Assembly: GCA_013397075.1 (NCBI GenBank)
Contig: VWZS01000496.1
Span: 2,054,249-2,118,248, forward strand
Direction of reading: 5' to 3'
DNA length: 64,000 nt
From: Rhabdornis inornatus
Taxonomy: Eukaryota; Chordata; Aves; Passeriformes; Rhabdornithidae
Position 1 is the first letter of the stretch; every line of letters begins with the position of its first letter. A model generated the notes under the pieces. That model was not told where the DNA came from and did not search any database. It worked only from the letters and a program-made list of their open reading frames with translations. Shown one piece after another: positions 59,501-64,000 of this stretch. The position numbers were made by a program, and so were the translations under genes.

Positions 59501-62500
59501 TTTCTTCTTCTCCTGTAGTTACATACCTGAACATTTTTAGGAGCTTCTTTTTAAAGTCTCTCTGCAGAAAAAAATGAATCTTTCACATTTTCCTTTCCCC
59601 AAAACACCTCACCATCAATTTTCCTGATGTTTTTGAGCTTTGAATGTATTCTTTTTCCAGATACATAAACTGTTTCATTCTATTTATAAAAATATGTTTT
59701 TCCACCAATGGTTCTGATTTTGAGACAGGATGGTTTAAAGTAACTCTTTCATTCAGGAATGCTTTGATTTATCTCTGACCAACATGTAATGATTTTATTA
59801 AATACAATGTTAGGTTAATTTTCTGTATTGCTCTATATAAGCTGATGGCAGGAAGAGAGAGGGGGGAAGAGGGAAAGGATATATCCAACCTAAACCTTCC
59901 CTGACTCAGTTTCTTGCTGTTTCCTCAAGGTAAACAGCAATGAACAATGACATTTTTTGACTCTGCATAAATTTGTTGCTTACATGGCCTCAGCATTACA
60001 GGGTGCTCTTCAAGCCATCTTTTACAAGGGTATAAGCCAAATTTCTTTTCTACACAAGTTCAGACTCACTGGATGCCTGCAAAAGGGTTTGTCTTTTCTT
60101 ATTCAGCCGGAAATCCCCTGATCTCCTTTCCTGGGTAGCTGTGAGGTGAAAGGTGTGAAAGCCTTTGGTTTCAGGGGGCTGCACTTTGCCTGCTGCACAG
60201 GCAGCCAACCACTACTCTGGGCTGGCAACAAATGTGTGAGAGAAAGGAATCTCCAGTACTCATGGAGATTGTTCTTACAGACGTCTCATTTCATCAAACT
60301 ATGCACAGAAACACAACACACACAGACATACACACCCTGCCAGGTGTTCTGAAAGCAATAAGGCAAATTTTGCTAAATTTCTGTGCTAAATGAAACAAAC
60401 ACCATGAGGAGACCTTTGAAAGACATCCACATTAACCTAGTATTGCTTCCAAAGGAAGATTTGATTGACCTTCCAGTGTGTCCCTATGCCACTGAAAATC
60501 TCTGTAAATATCTAGGAAGATGCCTGAGTGGGCATCAGACTCCACTGAAGAAACCAGTTGCTGTTTTTTTCACTCTTCAATGATGAGAATGTGAAGTCTG
60601 ATGACACAGGGCAGAGGATTGCGTGGCAGCAGCACCAGGACTGGACTGTTCCTGGCTTGAAACAAATTGCTTCACATTTTCCTGCCTGTCTGTGAATGTG
60701 AGGAGTAACAGTACCCACTGTGGGTTTCAGAGTTTAAAAATTAATGAACACATACCACAAGTGAAATATAAGGGGACCTGTGTATCTATATTGCAATAGA
60801 ATTCAATCATACTGTTATAATATTTACCTAGATTTCAATATTTCTGCTTGGGGTCATGAGCAGCAGATTGCATAGATATATATAACAAATAATTGATTCA
60901 AATAATTTTGCCACTTTTTGGTTTGTTGAATACCAGTTAAACCTCTGGACTGATGGCACCTAACACTGGAATGAATCCGCCCTGAAACTGCAGCCTGATT
61001 ACAACACAAACGATCTGTCTGATCTAAAAGCTAGGCAGAAAGGTGGAAAAATTGGCATCTTTTTGTAATCAATAAATCTAACAGAAAATTACTATGTAAA
61101 ACAAGGATGGATTTAAGTGTGTGGGAAAAAAAAGTGATTTACATACACAAAAAATCTCTTTCAGTTGCATCCTGACATAAGGATGGCACACTGCATTTAC
61201 TGAAACTAGACTTATTTTTTAATATGTTTCTTCCTCAAAGTTGCCAATTTCATACTTCATACTTGGCAATGCTTAGATCATTTGAGGTAAAATTGAAGAG
61301 ATTTATATCTGCTATAAAAGCTAATGTACAAAGCTACCTTCTGAATAAGTTGAATTCTTTAATATAAAAGTTTAAATCCAGAAATCTATAAACTCTGCCA
61401 GCTTTTTCTTATAGCTAAGGAAAGTAATATCCTAGATAAGAGGAAGGATTGGTTCTTTTTCCATTTCATTTTTCTATTTATTACCTTCAATTCTAGTACA
61501 ATAATTATGGTTTACAGAGTCATAAAGCAATCCAATAGGTAGGTATATAAAGCTAATAGGAGCAATGTATTTAGGAAATAGGTTGTCAAGAGCTAGGGGA
61601 AAGAAATTCTGAGAACAAGAAGCCAATATCGGTGCTATATTACTTTGACAGTTGCACAGACTATCATACAGGATTTTCAAGAATGTCTGAGTGCATAATT
61701 CATAGTGAAAGCTTTCATTCTTATGAATATACCTGTAGGTCCTGATATGCTTAGAGTATGAGCCAAAATAACTCTTTGGGTAGGAAAAGCAACAGATTGT
61801 GTAGCAGTTAATGATGGTCAGCAGATGAGCATCTGCTCTGCAGAGAGACTAATGAGACGTGGAGTTCTCTTGAGCCCCCAAAGCATCCAGAGTGGGCTGA
61901 GAGGAGAAAGCAGGAGATGGGAGAAACAAACAATACAGTAATCCAAGGATGAGCTGCATCACATCTTCCCTTCAACCACCTTCCTAACTGAGAGTTATAC
62001 AGGGCAACAGATGGCACAGATTAAGAGATGTCAGTCCCCTTGCTCTTCAAGAGATGTCCGCTCTATAAAACATAATGAACTGAAACCACTGTCATATCTC
62101 AAATAAATCAAAAATAAGATTAAAAACACCCTAATGGCTTTCAATTAACCAGCACCCAGTAACACTGCTGCCAAGTCAGGCACTCTCACAAGAGTAAGGA
62201 CTAAACAGCTACTTCATATTAGCAGCTGCTAATATTAATCATATTAGTTTATACTAGGATTACAACAAAGACATGTCATCTAAAAAGGCAACACTGTAAG
62301 AATACAGAGCAAAACACAGAAAGCTTAGTGCCCACCAGCATCTGAAAATGCATGTCGATGTAAAAATAAAGAAGTCCTCTGTGGATCTTGAACCTACTCC
62401 GATCTCTGACCTGAGAATTTTTTTCCTCTTCTTTGGTATCTGCCTTATCTCTCAATCCTTACAGATGTATGCTGTATGCCATGCTGCTACCAGCATAGCT

Positions 62501-64000
62501 CATTAGCTCTCCCCTGTAGCCCACATTTGCCAAGGTGTCAAATATAAAATACTAATCCATAACCTCCATGCAAACAGTACTTCCTTTTTCATTTTTGTTT
62601 TTCTCTGTATTAGCCAAAAGCTTTATTTTGGTCTTAAAATTATAAAGAAGGCTGGGAGATAAGAAGAGCCTGTCTATCATTGCTCACATCCCACCTCCAC
62701 AAATGACATGGAATGGTTGTTTTGCAAAGCCACAGCTGTCTCTGGTCTCCTGTTCACCATCCCCTAGAGCGGCACTGTCTCAGTGCAATGAATCAGAGGT
62801 GGAGGCTTAGTGGACGATGCCATGCTCACCCATTTCTTCGTCTTCCAATGCCTCCTAGCATTGATCATTGCAGGCAAGTCTACTGGGCATAGTTTTTATC
62901 CTGTTAATAATTCAAAATCTGATATAGATCCAACCCACCATTACTATTTCTGCAGTGGTGCTCCAGGCTTTCTCTTCATTATTCTTGCATTATTAACCCA
63001 TGCCTTCCCTTCATTCAAATTCCATGGTGACCTATAAATCTTGTCCAGTGCAAATAACATGATCACCTCTCCAGGCCATATTAATACATAGTGTTGCTCT
63101 TTTATCAGCTGTTCCATCTATTTTTCCACAACTATGGAGAAATAATGACTTTATTCTTTTTCAGCATAATTTGATTACTAAGCCCAGTGCTTCATACATG
63201 CAAGCAACAAGAGTCTTCTCAGCTCCACTTAGAAATCCTTTTCAAGTCTTACTTCCAGACCTGCTTGTCCAGGTTCAGTGGGGGACTGACTGACTGGCTA
63301 AATGCCCATTTATCATTGTCAGCCAACTGACCTTGTTATTATACTTCACACTGTTGTCCCCTGTGTTTCTAGAAAGTAAAAAATTAAACATTTATCCAAA
63401 AGCATTCTAGTACAGGGTAAATATAAACCAAAAAGTTAAAATGCATTATCTTCTGCCTTCTTCAGAAAAAAAAAAAAAATTAAAACTTTCCTTCCAGCCT
63501 CCAGAGCAGAATTTCCTTTACTAAAGTAGCTTTTTAGTAGAAAACTGCCAACACACTATTTCAGTAAAAGAACCACTAAATAGGTGGGTTTTCTGTCATT
63601 TTTGCTAATTCTATTACCTCAAACTCCCCCAGTTTAACCCCCAAAGATGTGGCCAAGAAGGTTTTTTTCCTGTATGTAATTTTATATTCAGCTATTCGAT
63701 CATCTTCCTTTTCTGAAAATCCTCAACCTACTTCTGACATACACCATCTCCTTACATAACCAGAAGCCTTCCACAATTAGCGTTCCAACTCATGCTTTCT
63801 TTAAAGCTATGGTACCCCTCTAATTCCATTATCCATAGCATAATGAGGAAAATACCCCAAACACTACAAAGCAGAGTTTTCAAAAATGCCTTCACCAACT
63901 TCACATTTTGTCATGACCAAAATATTATCAAAACTATTATGGCTACCCAAACCTTAATCCAAAGAAAACCCAAAATGTATAATCCTCTGTGCAGTGCTCC
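56549..64000. other. Upstream of visible HGFAC exons; nothing recognised
   Basis: About 7.4 kb where minus-strand exons for EGF, FN1 or FN2 modules and the signal peptide would be expected. I looked on the minus strand for CxNGG and CxCPxGF EGF signatures, the FN2 CxFPFxY pattern and FN1 cysteine spacing, and found none with sound splice sites. Short direct repeats of 'tttcaagatc' lie near 59480-59500. The region is AT-rich with no long open frame. It may be one large intron. Confidence 0.5.

Noticed and set aside
62490..62590. EGF-like cysteine/glycine pattern on the minus strand (CLHGGYG...)
   Set aside because: The frame has a stop between the cysteines, and EGF spacing and splice sites are missing, so it is not the lost HGFAC EGF exon.
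1..64000. CRISPR arrays, phage, operons, tRNA or rRNA genes
   Set aside because: None seen. The window is a conventional vertebrate two-gene locus with retroposon remnants.

Overview
This is vertebrate nuclear DNA, most likely from a bird. It has split genes with canonical GT/AG introns, AT-rich introns, one CpG island, several CR1 LINE tails (the dominant avian retroposon) and a solo LTR of avian endogenous-retrovirus type. The species cannot be named from the sequence. There are no CRISPR arrays, operons or prokaryotic features, and no convincing tRNA or rRNA gene.

Two protein-coding genes are supported, both on the minus strand. HGFAC (hepatocyte growth factor activator, a secreted kringle/serine protease) occupies 44807-56548, and only its 3' half is visible: seven exons covering the kringle, the activation linker and the whole protease domain. 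DOK7 (the cytoplasmic adaptor that activates the muscle receptor kinase MuSK) occupies 17629-40701. All seven of its coding exons join in phase into a 548-residue protein with a PH domain, a PTB domain and a Ser-rich tail carrying two YxxP motifs. HGFAC followed by DOK7, both transcribed the same way, is the order known on human 4p16.3.

Layout from left to right: 1-17628 is downstream of DOK7 and holds one CR1 tail but no recognisable gene. 17629-40701 is DOK7, with long introns containing three CR1 fragments. About 40330-41170 is a CpG island over the DOK7 start, interrupted by a 47-base T tract. 40712-44806 is the intergenic interval, holding a 387-bp solo LTR in the same orientation as both genes. 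44807-56548 is HGFAC, with an old amniote CR1 in one intron. 56549-64000 is upstream of the first visible HGFAC exon; no exon for the expected N-terminal domains could be found there.

The two genes are not known to act in one pathway: HGFAC activates pro-HGF outside cells, and DOK7 works inside muscle at the neuromuscular synapse. Nothing here looks like a new biological system. The points most worth checking are the LTR 1.9 kb upstream of DOK7, the out-of-frame upstream ATG at the DOK7 start, the splice-donor-like sequence at the DOK7 stop, and the missing 5' half of HGFAC.
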